Assembly: GCA_007123395.1 (NCBI GenBank)
Contig: SKLD01000259.1
Location: 1-11,364 of the forward strand
DNA length: 11,364 bases
Direction of reading: 5' to 3'
From: Opitutales bacterium
GTDB lineage: Bacteria > Verrucomicrobiota > Verrucomicrobiia > Opitutales > Oceanipulchritudinaceae
In this document: in pieces, positions 1 to 6,856 of the stretch
Layout: each line of letters starts with the position of its first letter
Position numbering within the stretch: the first letter of the stretch is position 1
Program-made: the position numbers and the translations under genes
Notes under the pieces: generated by a model
The model's database searches: none
Seen by the model: only the letters and a program-made list of their open reading frames with translations
Told to the model about the DNA's origin: nothing

Positions 1-191
1 CTGTCGCCAAAACCCGTCGGCCCGAGAGGCAGGATCTGCCAGTAGACCATCTCGGCGGCGGCGAGGAAGTCGATGAACTCGCGCGCCGCTTTACCCAGCA
101 CCCCGCATCCCGGCGAATCGTGCAGGCAAGTCGGGTGGAGGAGCACGCCGGCGGCCCGGTCGCGCAGCCAGGGCATGAGCGGTTCCGTCAT
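1..191 (-). CDS. malQ: 4-alpha-glucanotransferase (amylomaltase), N-terminal fragment
   Basis: Only the first 63 codons lie in the window; the rest runs off the left edge. The fragment has the hallmark N-terminus of the GH77 amylomaltases: AAGVLLHPTCLHDSPGCGVL at about residues 13-32 and FLAAAEMVYWQILPLGPTGF at 42-61, matching the family pattern of a 'GxLLHPTSLP...G.G.LG' stretch followed by 'FLa.a.q.yWQ.LPLGPTG.GdSPY'. The enzyme moves maltosyl or maltodextrin units between alpha-1,4-glucans in the cytoplasm during maltodextrin or glycogen metabolism. The ATG at 191 is chosen; a second in-frame ATG lies at 176. Upstream of 191 there is only a purine-rich stretch (GAAGAGAAAAGAA) as a possible ribosome site. 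The start lies 22 nt after the lipocalin stop, so the two may share a transcript. The family call is confident; the catalytic residues are outside the window. Confidence 0.9.
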   Translation of the reverse strand, partial: MTEPLMPWLRDRAAGVLLHPTCLHDSPGCGVLGKAAREFIDFLAAAEMVYWQILPLGPTGFGD

Positions 192-213
192 GTTTTCTTT
201 TCTCTTCGCCGGG

Positions 214-762
214 TTACCAACTGTGCGGCACCAGCCTCAGCCGGGTGACGTCGAAACCTTTATCCTGAAGGAACAGGACGAGGTCCGAATACTGGGTCGG
301 ATCAATCCACGGATCGCGGCGCATGATCCATGCGTGGCGGCGGTTGGGGTGTCCGATGACGACCGTGCGATAGTTGCTGTCGAGGTAGATGATCCGGTAA
401 TCGGCTTGGAAGGGCCAGAGAAACTGCATGTCCCATTCCGCGTTGGTCCGTGGATTCTTGACCGTGGCGACAGGATTGTAGGTGCGTTCCTCTCCTTCGA
501 AACCGCCGACACGGAAAGAGTATGTTGTGGCTATGCGCCCGTCGTCGCGCCACTCGTAGATTTCCACGGCGTTGTGGGCTTGGCGGTCGATGGTCGTGGG
601 GGTGTGCGCCACCACATACCAGCGGCCCATGAAGCGGTCGAGGTCGACAAAGTCGACTGTCCGCAGGGTTTCGCGTTGCTGGCGGGTGGCGCAACCGGCG
701 GCGAGCGCGACGATGAGAAGGGCGGTTCCAGCGGCGCGGAGAGTGTGCAGGTTGAGTCTCAT
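214..762 (-). CDS. blc: Bacterial lipocalin (Blc type), outer-membrane lipoprotein
   Basis: 182 residues. The N-terminus is a lipoprotein signal: a basic start, a hydrophobic stretch (about 11-22) and the lipobox LAAGC with the lipidated cysteine at 24. Lipocalin hallmarks follow: GRWYVV at 46-51 (the G-x-W motif), YNPVATVKNP around 95-104, then QFLWPFQADYRIIYLDSNYR at 113-132 and HAWIMRRDP at 143-151. This resembles the Blc pattern 'FFWPFyGdYwvi.Ld.dY...vvG.psr...WilsRtp'. The residue after the lipobox cysteine is Ala rather than Asp, compatible with outer-membrane sorting. Blc proteins bind fatty acids or lysophospholipids and are linked to envelope stress; the ligand here is unknown. The ATG at 762 is chosen because it starts exactly at a lipoprotein signal. 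An in-frame extension to 846 would put 28 hydrophilic residues before the signal and is rejected. malQ begins 22 nt downstream. Confidence 0.92.
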   Translation of the reverse strand: MRLNLHTLRAAGTALLIVALAAGCATRQQRETLRTVDFVDLDRFMGRWYVVAHTPTTIDRQAHNAVEIYEWRDDGRIATTYSFRVGGFEGEERTYNPVATVKNPRTNAEWDMQFLWPFQADYRIIYLDSNYRTVVIGHPNRRHAWIMRRDPWIDPTQYSDLVLFLQDKGFDVTRLRLVPHSW

Positions 763-861
763 GGCTTCAAACGGTTGAAAAAATGGATCTCTTGAATGTG
801 TGGAAGCGCGTGCTTGAAAGCAAGAAATAGGGAGCGGCTTTTCCATGTCCTCTGGTGCGAT

Positions 862-878
862 GGCGCCGGGGCAGCGCC
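862..878 (-). terminator. Possible hairpin after the ACT-domain gene
   Basis: GGCGC at 862-866 can pair with GCGCC at 874-878 around a 7-nt loop, starting 4 nt beyond the stop of the ACT-domain gene. No T-run follows on the minus strand, so it is not a typical intrinsic terminator, and short GC stems are common by chance at this base composition. The 120-nt gap it lies in (763-882) is otherwise featureless apart from a short TGCTT/AAGCA inverted repeat. Confidence 0.2.
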
Positions 879-882
879 GCGT

Positions 883-1344
883 TCACCTTGCGAGATCATC
901 TTGGTCAAGCACCTTCAGGCCTTTGCAGTTGAGGATGTCGGTGGCCATATCGTTGTCCTCGAGACTGATGGCAAGACCGCTCTTGCCCTGCGGCCGCATG
1001 ATAAACGGATAGAGGTAATGGATGTTGATCTCCGCCTCGACGAGGGCGGCGGTGATGTGCTTGAGGTCGGCTTCGCTGGCAATCTCGACGGCGATGACCT
1101 CGACTTCGGAGAAGGCGTAGCCGCGTTCGCGCAGTAGATCGCGGGCCTCCCCGTGGTAATCGACGATAAAGCGCATGATCGTGCACTCCGTCGTGTCGAG
1201 TTGGCTGAAAGCGAGAATGTGCACGCCGTGCTTGGCCAGTAGCTGCACAAGTTCATTCAACCGCCCGACTTTGTTGTCGGCGAAAACGGAGAATTGACGA
1301 ACCGGTGTCCGCCGCGGGCGTTCTGTAATGTCAGCTCCCATCAT
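883..1344 (-). CDS. Tandem ACT-domain protein
   Basis: 153 residues, almost entirely two ACT folds: about 16-82 (QFSVFADNKVGRLNELVQLL then HGVHILAFSQLD) and about 83-150 (VEVIAVEIASEADLKHITAA then INIHYLYPF and GLAISLED). The 'NKVGRLNEL' and 'EINIHYLYPF' segments are the loop-helix and interface strand typical of regulatory ACT domains that bind amino acids. There is no catalytic domain, so it is probably a stand-alone sensor or a regulatory partner of an enzyme elsewhere. Such proteins are sometimes annotated as acetolactate-synthase small-subunit-like, which cannot be confirmed here. Two adjacent ATG codons (1344 and 1341) are both possible starts. A GGGAG lies about 15 nt upstream, too far for a good ribosome site. 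Neighbours on both sides are functionally unrelated. Confidence 0.85.
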   Translation of the reverse strand: MMGADITERPRRTPVRQFSVFADNKVGRLNELVQLLAKHGVHILAFSQLDTTECTIMRFIVDYHGEARDLLRERGYAFSEVEVIAVEIASEADLKHITAALVEAEINIHYLYPFIMRPQGKSGLAISLEDNDMATDILNCKGLKVLDQDDLAR

Positions 1345-1465
1345 CGAATCGAAAGGCTACTCCCGCGCGTCCGTATGGAAAGCCTTTTCTCGCCGACCCG
1401 CACTGTGCGGCCCCGGCGCGGCGGCTCATCGGGCATGCTTCCGATCATTGCGGTGAGACGCGTGG

Positions 1466-2485
1466 TCAACCGCCGTTCTTTCGCCTGTCGAAGAGCATTT
1501 CGAAGAAGCGTTCGCGCGTTTCCCGACCGGCGTCGCGGAAGTGTTCGAAGGGTGCGTGCTCTTCTGCCAGGGCGGGATCGACGCGGATGCCCCAGAGTGG
1601 TTCGATGGAGTCCGGCACCATGCTGTAGCGCAGGTCGGCGACGATTTCCGGGTTGTCCGGCGGCTGATAAAGGTAGCCCATGGAAAAACGGCGGAAGCGC
1701 TCGATATCCCTCGCGAGAACGCTCCCGTGCGGGAGGCTGGGAAAGGCTTGGGCAGCATCGAAGACCGGCACGGAGGCCCCCTCAAAGAAACGCGGGCGGG
1801 AAAGATAGCCAATGCGCACGGCGTCGACATGGTATTCGCCGCCGTCTTCGTAAAGAGTGCGGAAAAGGATGTTGTTAAAGATCGACGGCTTGGCTTCGAC
1901 GACGTCCGGGGCATGTCCGCGCTGTGCGGCGAGTTCGCGCCCGGCGTTCACCGCGCGGTGTTGCTGCCAAGCGCCGAGCGCGAGATAGGCGAGTGCCCAT
2001 CCGACGGCGAGGTGCGCCGCGAGCGGACGGCGCCGGACCGAAACGAGCGCCATGGCAAGCAGACCGAGCACGGGCACGGTGTAGAGCGGGTCCACGACTG
2101 AGACCCAGTTCCACGCGACGCGCGCATCCGAAAAGGGCCACCAGAGCTGCGTGCCGTAGCTGGTCGCGGCGTCGAGAAATCCGTGGTGCAGCCAGCCGAG
2201 AAGGGCGAAGAGGTAAATTCTTCCGAAGGCAAGACCCCTATAAAGCAGCGGAAAAAGCGCAAACGCCGTGAGTAAGGCACCTACGGGCGCAAAGGCGATG
2301 CCGTGAGTAAACCCACGGTGAAAGTCGAGATGCAGGAGCGGGTCGGATGCGGACCGGAAAAAGACGTCGATATCCGGAGCCATGCCGGCGACCGCGCCGA
2401 TAAGGACCGCGCGGCGCCGTTCCTCCGGTCGCGCGGCAGACCCGGCAAGGGCACCCCCCGTTACAGCATGGCTTAGAGGATCCAT
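1466..2485 (-). CDS. Membrane-bound metal-dependent hydrolase, YdjM/YfhP (DUF457) type
   Basis: 339 residues, a usual length for the YfhP-like branch. The N-terminal half carries the family's metal-binding signature in order: MDPLSHAVTG (Asp2, His6), APDIDVFF (Asp38, Asp40), HRGFTHG (His56, His61), WLHHGFLDAATSYGTQLWWP at 98-117 (His100, His101, Asp105) and SVVDPLYT at 129-136. Hydrophobic segments lie around 62-82, 88-108, 136-151 and 158-172, so it is an inner-membrane protein with acidic and histidine ligands near the membrane. Residues about 173-339 form a soluble C-terminal region with no motif I recognise. The reaction is not established for the family; a role in membrane lipid or envelope maintenance is only inference. 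The ATG at 2485 is clear because MDPLSH is the conserved N-terminus of the family. It is separated from its neighbours by 46 and 121 nt. Confidence 0.88.
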   Translation of the reverse strand: MDPLSHAVTGGALAGSAARPEERRRAVLIGAVAGMAPDIDVFFRSASDPLLHLDFHRGFTHGIAFAPVGALLTAFALFPLLYRGLAFGRIYLFALLGWLHHGFLDAATSYGTQLWWPFSDARVAWNWVSVVDPLYTVPVLGLLAMALVSVRRRPLAAHLAVGWALAYLALGAWQQHRAVNAGRELAAQRGHAPDVVEAKPSIFNNILFRTLYEDGGEYHVDAVRIGYLSRPRFFEGASVPVFDAAQAFPSLPHGSVLARDIERFRRFSMGYLYQPPDNPEIVADLRYSMVPDSIEPLWGIRVDPALAEEHAPFEHFRDAGRETRERFFEMLFDRRKNGG

Positions 2486-2531
2486 CGGGCAGACCGCTCT
2501 CCGCGGCGAATGCGACTGACTGTGCCGCTGG

Positions 2532-2708
2532 TCATGGTTCGATACGGCGCATGCCGATCCACAGCCCGGCCGCGCCCAGTGCCGTCACACCGCCTCCCGC
2601 CGCTTGGCCGACGGGCGAATACATGAACAGAACAAAGATCACCGGCCCGCCCACGAGGGCGAGCACACTGGCAACGAGGAGAATGAGGATCGTCGGCGAG
2701 GCCTTCAT
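2532..2708 (-). CDS. Possible small two-helix membrane protein
   Basis: A 58-residue reading frame beginning MKASPTILILLVASVLALVG, with a first hydrophobic helix at about 6-29 and a second at about 34-52, ending in the basic tail GMRRIEP. The hydrophobic pattern, an ATG followed by Lys, and its position in a gap that is otherwise non-coding on this strand support a real gene. Against it, there is no Shine-Dalgarno signal and the open frame extends upstream to 2837 without a stop. It lies between the URO-D-like gene (107 nt upstream) and the YdjM-like gene (46 nt downstream), in the same direction. I do not recognise the family and propose no function. Confidence 0.5.
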   Translation of the reverse strand: MKASPTILILLVASVLALVGGPVIFVLFMYSPVGQAAGGGVTALGAAGLWIGMRRIEP

Positions 2709-2815
2709 GGAAAACGGGCACGGGTATCCCGTTCGGTGACCGATGGCAAGCAGTGTCCTGCCTTTGCCGGAGACAATACTTCGGACTCTGGCGGGCGCCG
2801 GCCCCGTGAAACTCG

Positions 2816-3934
2816 CTAAAACGCCATTCGCTGCCACGAGCCCTTGCGCGGGCAGGCTGGCGGCAGGCCGAGGATTTCGCGCGCGGTATACACGTAGAAG
2901 CGGTAACTCTCGAGGGGAGTGCCGTTGGGAATGCGATGGTCGAGACCGAACACCATGCCGCCGCCGCGCATGTCCGGTTGCAGCTTGTATTCGAGTTCCG
3001 CGCGGATGGCTTCACGGGGTTGGCGCAGGACGTGTTTGTCGATGCCCCCTTTCATCATGAGGCGTTGCCCGTATTTGCGGCGAAGAGCAACGATGTCCAT
3101 GCCTGCGGCCGGTTCCATGGGATAGATGTGGTTGATGCCCGTATCAAGGAGGGCATCCACGACGGGATTGAGGTTGCCGTCGCTGTCGATGGAAAATACC
3201 TCCGCGCCCGCCTCGCGCGCCCGCGTCCAGACGCGCTGATAATAAGGTTTCAGGAATGTCTGGATCATGGCGGGGCTGATGAGCGGCCCCGACTTGCCGG
3301 CGAAGTCCTCGTGTACGTGCAGCAAGTCAACTGGGCAATGCTCCGCGATCCGGTCGATAACCGCGCAAGCCGTGTCGGCCGCCGCCGCGAGCATATCGGT
3401 GATCATCTCCGGTTCCTCGATAAAGGCAATGCATGCGTTTTCCTCGCCCATCAATTGCCGGGGCAGGTCAAAGCCGCCGGGCATGGATGTGAGGACGAGA
3501 GCCCCTTCCTCCCGCCTTTTCCCTGCCTCGCGGCATTGATCTTCCTGCGTGCGGTCGGGAGCGTCCGCCAGCCAATGCCGCACGCGTTGCCAATCCTCCA
3601 TCGTTTCGACGGGGTAGTCCATAGGCAGAGGCAGTGTGGCGGTCGACTTGATGAGCTTCATCCGCCGGCCCATCGCATCACGGTGGATACTGTATTCCGG
3701 GCTGTCGAATTCCACGACGGGCGTTTGGTCTCCCCGCGGCCCGGTTTGCCCAAGCCTGCACAGCTCGACACGGTCGAAATCGAAGGCATCCAAAGTCAGC
3801 TCATCTTCGCTGGCTCCCTGGCGCCGCCACTCTGCTTCGAGACCGATGAGCGGGCCGAATTGCTCGACAAAGATTTCCCGTTCACTGCCGCGCCCGAGAA
3901 GGTGGGCGAGATATTGTTCGCGGTGGTAGAGCAT
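2816..3934 (-). CDS. Uroporphyrinogen-decarboxylase-like (URO-D) family protein, not HemE
   Basis: 372 residues with the C-terminal half of the URO-D barrel easily read: LLHVHEDFAGKSGPLISPAM at 204-223, VFSIDSDGN at 246-254, INHIYPMEPAAGMD at 267-280, YGQRLMMKGGIDKHVL at 288-303 and GLDHRIPNGTPLESYRFYV at 330-348. The HemE N-terminal RQAGR-type motif is absent. Where corrinoid-dependent methyltransferases of the MtaA/MtbA branch have a zinc-binding His-x-Cys, this protein reads Ile-Asp-Ser, so neither haem synthesis nor classical methyltransfer is well supported. Many such paralogues of unknown function occur in Verrucomicrobiota- and Lentisphaerota-like genomes (recalled, not checked). The ATG at 3934 sits 1 nt after the dioxygenase stop (TGAGATG), implying translational coupling. 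The frame is open upstream to 4270, but that part is an antisense-frame artefact inside the dioxygenase gene. A joint role with the dioxygenase is inference. Confidence 0.87.
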   Translation of the reverse strand: MLYHREQYLAHLLGRGSEREIFVEQFGPLIGLEAEWRRQGASEDELTLDAFDFDRVELCRLGQTGPRGDQTPVVEFDSPEYSIHRDAMGRRMKLIKSTATLPLPMDYPVETMEDWQRVRHWLADAPDRTQEDQCREAGKRREEGALVLTSMPGGFDLPRQLMGEENACIAFIEEPEMITDMLAAAADTACAVIDRIAEHCPVDLLHVHEDFAGKSGPLISPAMIQTFLKPYYQRVWTRAREAGAEVFSIDSDGNLNPVVDALLDTGINHIYPMEPAAGMDIVALRRKYGQRLMMKGGIDKHVLRQPREAIRAELEYKLQPDMRGGGMVFGLDHRIPNGTPLESYRFYVYTAREILGLPPACPRKGSWQRMAF

Positions 3935-3935
3935 C

Positions 3936-4817
3936 TCAGCAGGTGACGTCTTTGCCTTCGCTGCCGAAGACGGCGAGCCGTTCTTCGGTGGAGGTCTTCT
4001 CACAGGAAGCTCCGGCATAGTGGAACTGCAGGGCTTTGCGCCGGTGGGGGGAGTAGTTGGTGGGGGTTCCGTGGGGGAGGAGGCCGTCGAAGAAGAGGGC
4101 GCCGCCCGGGCGCAGCGGCACGGCGACAGATGGTTTGCCCATGATGTCGGTGTCACAAATCTGCCAATCGCGCCGTTTGAAGTGAATCCGGGGGCCTTGG
4201 TGATGGCCGCGCGGTTGCAGGTGCATGCATCCGTTCTCCACCGTCGCCGGATCAAGGGCGATCCACACACCCGCGACGCGCGCCGCCACGGGCAAATCGA
4301 AGTAGGCTTTATCCTGGTGCCATGGTTTTTCCCTCCCGAAGCGCGGCGGTTTGATCAACGCCATGTCCTGAAACATGTGCGGACGTTCTCCGAGGATGCG
4401 CTCGAGGAAGGAGAGAAGCGCCGGTTTTTCCGAGAGCGCTTTCAGCCGCGGTTCATGATCGACGAAGTGCATGAGCTTGCGCACGGCGTCCTGGCGCTCG
4501 TCGACTGTGAGTTCCCCGAGCCGTCCCGCGGCGCTCGCCTCGAAGGAGATACCCGTGAACGAGGGGACCCGCCCGAGAATGAGGTCGAGCAGGGCGATTC
4601 TCGCTGTCTCCACTTCGGCGGACGTGAACACGTTGTCGACCGCAAGGTAACCCTCCTGGCGGTAGAAGGCGATGTGTTCCTCCGTCACGGCATCGAGACT
4701 GTCGACGGGGGTCGCCGTCGCCGCGACCGTGTAGAGGTCCGGGCTGTGGGGCTCACTGCCGGGGTCGACCGCGGGGGAGGGATTCGGCTGAGGGTGGGCG
4801 TTTATTTTTGCACTCAT
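3936..4817 (-). CDS. Phytanoyl-CoA-dioxygenase-like Fe(II)/2-oxoglutarate dioxygenase
   Basis: 293 residues. The N-terminal family start is at about 45-64 (TEEHIAFYRQEGYLAVDNVF). The facial triad is visible: His167 and Asp169 in PWHQDKAYFD (HxD), and the distal His249 in LLPHGTPTN. Arg259 or Arg260 in SPHRRKALQFHY is the likely 2-oxoglutarate-binding arginine. Segments VAGVWIALDPATVENGCMHL at 181-200 and PLRPGGALFFDG are typical of the PhyH family. It should hydroxylate a small organic substrate using O2 and 2-oxoglutarate; the substrate is unknown. The ATG at 4817 is chosen. A GTG at residue 44 would remove a Pro-rich, probably disordered leader and match the family start better; a TTG at 4847 is less likely because it overlaps a GGAGG. 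It is the first gene of a two-gene operon with the URO-D-like protein, divergent from the AraC regulator 73 nt away. Confidence 0.9.
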   Translation of the reverse strand: MSAKINAHPQPNPSPAVDPGSEPHSPDLYTVAATATPVDSLDAVTEEHIAFYRQEGYLAVDNVFTSAEVETARIALLDLILGRVPSFTGISFEASAAGRLGELTVDERQDAVRKLMHFVDHEPRLKALSEKPALLSFLERILGERPHMFQDMALIKPPRFGREKPWHQDKAYFDLPVAARVAGVWIALDPATVENGCMHLQPRGHHQGPRIHFKRRDWQICDTDIMGKPSVAVPLRPGGALFFDGLLPHGTPTNYSPHRRKALQFHYAGASCEKTSTEERLAVFGSEGKDVTC

Positions 4818-4890
4818 TCGGGAAAGTATGCCAGATAAAGCCTCCAATTAAAATGGGTGGAGACGCGATATTTTTGTATGTTTCCGGTTT
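4818..4890. promoter_or_regulatory. Divergent promoter region between the dioxygenase and AraC genes
   Basis: This 73-nt gap is clearly AT-richer than its surroundings and separates two divergently transcribed genes, so it must hold both promoters and probably the regulator's operator. A short inverted repeat, CTCCA at 4842-4846 and TGGAG at 4858-4862 with an 11-nt spacer, lies near its middle and is a weak operator candidate. No convincing -35/-10 pair stands out on either strand. Confidence 0.45.
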
Positions 4891-5724
4891 ATGGGTGCAA
4901 GATTCCAGAATTGGTCGTTTTCTTTGAAGTCGGCGGGGTGCGTGCGCTGCGCGGCAAACTGGTCGTTGGACGAAGCGTGGAGCCGCCGCCTCGACGACTG
5001 CGACTTGTGGTATGTGCGGGAGGGCCGGGGGAGGATGTGGTTGCGCGACGACCGGGAGGTGGCCCTACGGGCCGGCGTGTGTGTATGGATGCGGCCGGGG
5101 GGCCGCTACATTGCGCGGCAGGAACCGGACCATCCGCTCACGGTTTCCTACATTCACTTTACGCCGCGCGATCCAAAGGGGGCGGCGGTTTTCGACGACG
5201 CGATTTTGCCGACGGAGGTCAATCATGTCAGCGACGCCTTTTACTACACCGTTGCGGTCGACCGTATTGCCGCCCTTCTGCGGCTATCGAGGGAGGCCGG
5301 GCAGGAGCGGGGCGAAACGTTACGGGCGGAGGCGGCCTGCCTGTTGCATGCCCTTGTCCTGAGCCTGACCCTTCCCCGTCGCGATGTCTGCCGTGTCACC
5401 GACCGGCATTACCGGGAAATCATTGAACGGCAGACCGCCGCCATGCACGATCAACCGCATGCTGTCCCCCCGGTGCGGGTGCTGGCCAAGGAAGCATCGC
5501 TGTCGCCGGATCACTACAGCCGGCTCTTCCGCACCCTCAACGGTTGTTCTCCGCGGGAGATGATCCAGCGCGCGCGCCTGCGCCGGGCCTGTGAAATGCT
5601 GCGTGAGACCTCCTGCACGATCGGAGAAGCGGCCCGGCAGGCAGGCTACTCCGATCCCTTCCAGTTTTCGCGGATTTTCAAGCAGCGGACTGGATTACCG
5701 CCGCGGCAGTGGCGGGAGCAATAA
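4891..5724 (+). CDS. AraC/XylS-family transcriptional regulator with N-terminal cupin-like sensor
   Basis: 277 residues and the only convincing plus-strand gene. Residues about 20-110 form a cupin-like ligand-binding domain (DLWYVREGRGRMWLRDD at 38-54, VWMRPGGRYIARQE at 65-78). The C-terminal HTH_18 domain has helix-turn-helix one at about 196-217 (VLAKEASLSPDHYSRLFRTL) and helix-turn-helix two at about 243-264 (TIGEAARQAGYSDPFQFSRI), ending in FKQRTGLPPRQWREQ, the AraC signature 'GysdpyyFsr.FKk..G.sP..yR'. It probably binds the 73-nt gap in front of it and switches on the dioxygenase/URO-D operon in response to a small molecule, by the usual divergent-regulator logic (inference). The ATG at 4891 lacks a Shine-Dalgarno sequence, and no alternative in-frame start lies just upstream. 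It converges on the AEC permease gene. Confidence 0.93.
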   Translation: MGARFQNWSFSLKSAGCVRCAANWSLDEAWSRRLDDCDLWYVREGRGRMWLRDDREVALRAGVCVWMRPGGRYIARQEPDHPLTVSYIHFTPRDPKGAAVFDDAILPTEVNHVSDAFYYTVAVDRIAALLRLSREAGQERGETLRAEAACLLHALVLSLTLPRRDVCRVTDRHYREIIERQTAAMHDQPHAVPPVRVLAKEASLSPDHYSRLFRTLNGCSPREMIQRARLRRACEMLRETSCTIGEAARQAGYSDPFQFSRIFKQRTGLPPRQWREQ

Positions 5725-5832
5725 GGGGCAAGGCGGAAATCGCCACGATGCGCGGCGAGGGGCGGATTGAACGAAGACGTCAGGCGGTGTAGAGCCTGCG
5801 AAAGGACACCGGTTGTCAGACGGAAGTCGAGT

Positions 5833-6762
5833 TCAGCCGATGGTGAGGCGCAGAATGGCTGCCACCGCTGTCACGGTGACCATGCTGAAAAGGGTTGAGT
5901 AAAAGACGGCTGCGGCAACGTAGGCGTGGTCGGCGCGAAACTCGTGCGCGAGAAAGGAAATGTTGACGGCCGTGGGTACACCCGCGCCGAGGATGAGGAC
6001 GGCCGCCGCCGCTCCCTCGAACCCGAAGAGCGGCACGAGCAGCGCGGCTATGAGCGGACCGCCGAGCAACCGGACAGGCACGGCGAAGCGCATGTGCCGG
6101 AAGGCGCGGCGCGGGTCGGTCTGCGACAACTGCACGCCCAGCGTGAAGAGCGCGACCGCGACCAAGGCGTCAGCGAGGATATTGAGCGGACCCCAGATCC
6201 ACGCCCATTCCGTCACCGGCACTTCGAAGATGCGTGCGCCTGCGGCGATGAGCACGCCCCAGAGCGTCGCTTGGCGAAGGACCGGCAGCCACACCCGCCA
6301 ACCCTGCCGCCCGCCGCCGGATGACGCAAGCAGGAGGCCCACCGTGAAGGTCGAGATGTTTTGCGTGAGTAAGACGAAGACCTGTATGACCGGCCCGACG
6401 CCGGGGTAGGCGAGGGTCATGAGCGGCAGCCCGTAGTTGCCCGAGTTGTAGAACATCGTCGCCATCTGGAGGGAGCGCCGGCGTTCCGTCGGTTCCTTGG
6501 CCAGTCGGCTGAGCGCCCCGCTCACAACAAACATCAGCGCGATCACCGTCAGTGTGAAAAGCATGATCCGCGCCGCCGCCGCGCCCGCCAATTCCGACTC
6601 CATCACGCGCACAAAGATAAACGCCGGCACCACTACATTGATGTTGATCTTCACGAGTGTGCGCAGGTCCAGCCCGCAGAGCCGGTCCACCGCCCAGCCC
6701 GCCGCCGCCAGAACCGCAATGGGCAGGCAGATCTCCACAAAAACCGATAGAAACAAAGGCAT
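5833..6762 (-). CDS. AEC (auxin efflux carrier) family transporter
   Basis: 309 residues, with about nine or ten hydrophobic segments spread over the whole length. The family features are the conserved helix-breaking FYNSGNYGLPLMTLAYPGVG in the first half, with its Asn-Tyr-Gly-Leu-Pro core, a second-half VAVALFTLGVQLS, and GAGVPTAVNISFLAHEF, where AEC proteins typically have 'a.P.a.n.f.lA'. AEC permeases are inner-membrane carriers of organic anions such as malate or malonate, or of auxin-like compounds. The ATG at 6762 is chosen; a GTG two codons upstream (6768) is equally possible, and neither has a clear ribosome site. It follows the four-gene ligase/hydrolase cassette after 94 nt in the same direction, so it may be the last gene of that operon or have its own promoter. 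Its substrate cannot be told from sequence. Confidence 0.9.
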   Translation of the reverse strand: MPLFLSVFVEICLPIAVLAAAGWAVDRLCGLDLRTLVKININVVVPAFIFVRVMESELAGAAAARIMLFTLTVIALMFVVSGALSRLAKEPTERRRSLQMATMFYNSGNYGLPLMTLAYPGVGPVIQVFVLLTQNISTFTVGLLLASSGGGRQGWRVWLPVLRQATLWGVLIAAGARIFEVPVTEWAWIWGPLNILADALVAVALFTLGVQLSQTDPRRAFRHMRFAVPVRLLGGPLIAALLVPLFGFEGAAAAVLILGAGVPTAVNISFLAHEFRADHAYVAAAVFYSTLFSMVTVTAVAAILRLTIG

Positions 6763-6856
6763 TTCCACAGGTGCGGAGAGTGCAGTCGCCCTCTGCTGGG
6801 CGGCAAATGATTTATTTCAAGGCGGCTACGCGGAGGAAGACGGGTGCCGCGTTTGT

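Noticed and set aside
763..846. 28-residue N-terminal extension of the lipocalin
   Set aside because: It would bury the lipoprotein signal peptide, which must be at the N-terminus.
1345..1465. Gene or strong regulatory structure in the gap before the ACT-domain gene
   Set aside because: There is only a small CCGCA/TGCGG palindrome; no promoter pair or reading frame with coding character is seen.
2473..3015. 180-codon minus-strand frame overlapping the URO-D-like and small membrane genes
   Set aside because: It is out of frame with the conserved gene and has Arg/Ser-rich composition typical of a chance frame.
2936..3946. 336-codon plus-strand open frame opposite the URO-D-like gene
   Set aside because: It is antisense to a conserved gene and has no domain-like pattern.
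3935..4270. N-terminal extension of the URO-D-like reading frame
   Set aside because: The added residues are Ser/Pro/Arg-rich and lie out of frame inside the dioxygenase gene. The ATG at 3934 next to the dioxygenase stop is the natural start.
4857..5426. GTG-started plus-strand frame overlapping the AraC gene
   Set aside because: It is in a different frame from the conserved AraC domain, and its translation is Gly/Arg/Pro-rich without motifs.
5725..5832. Terminator between the convergent AraC and AEC genes
   Set aside because: Only short stems are present (for example CAGGC/GCCTG) with no T-run on either strand, so I could not support an intrinsic terminator.
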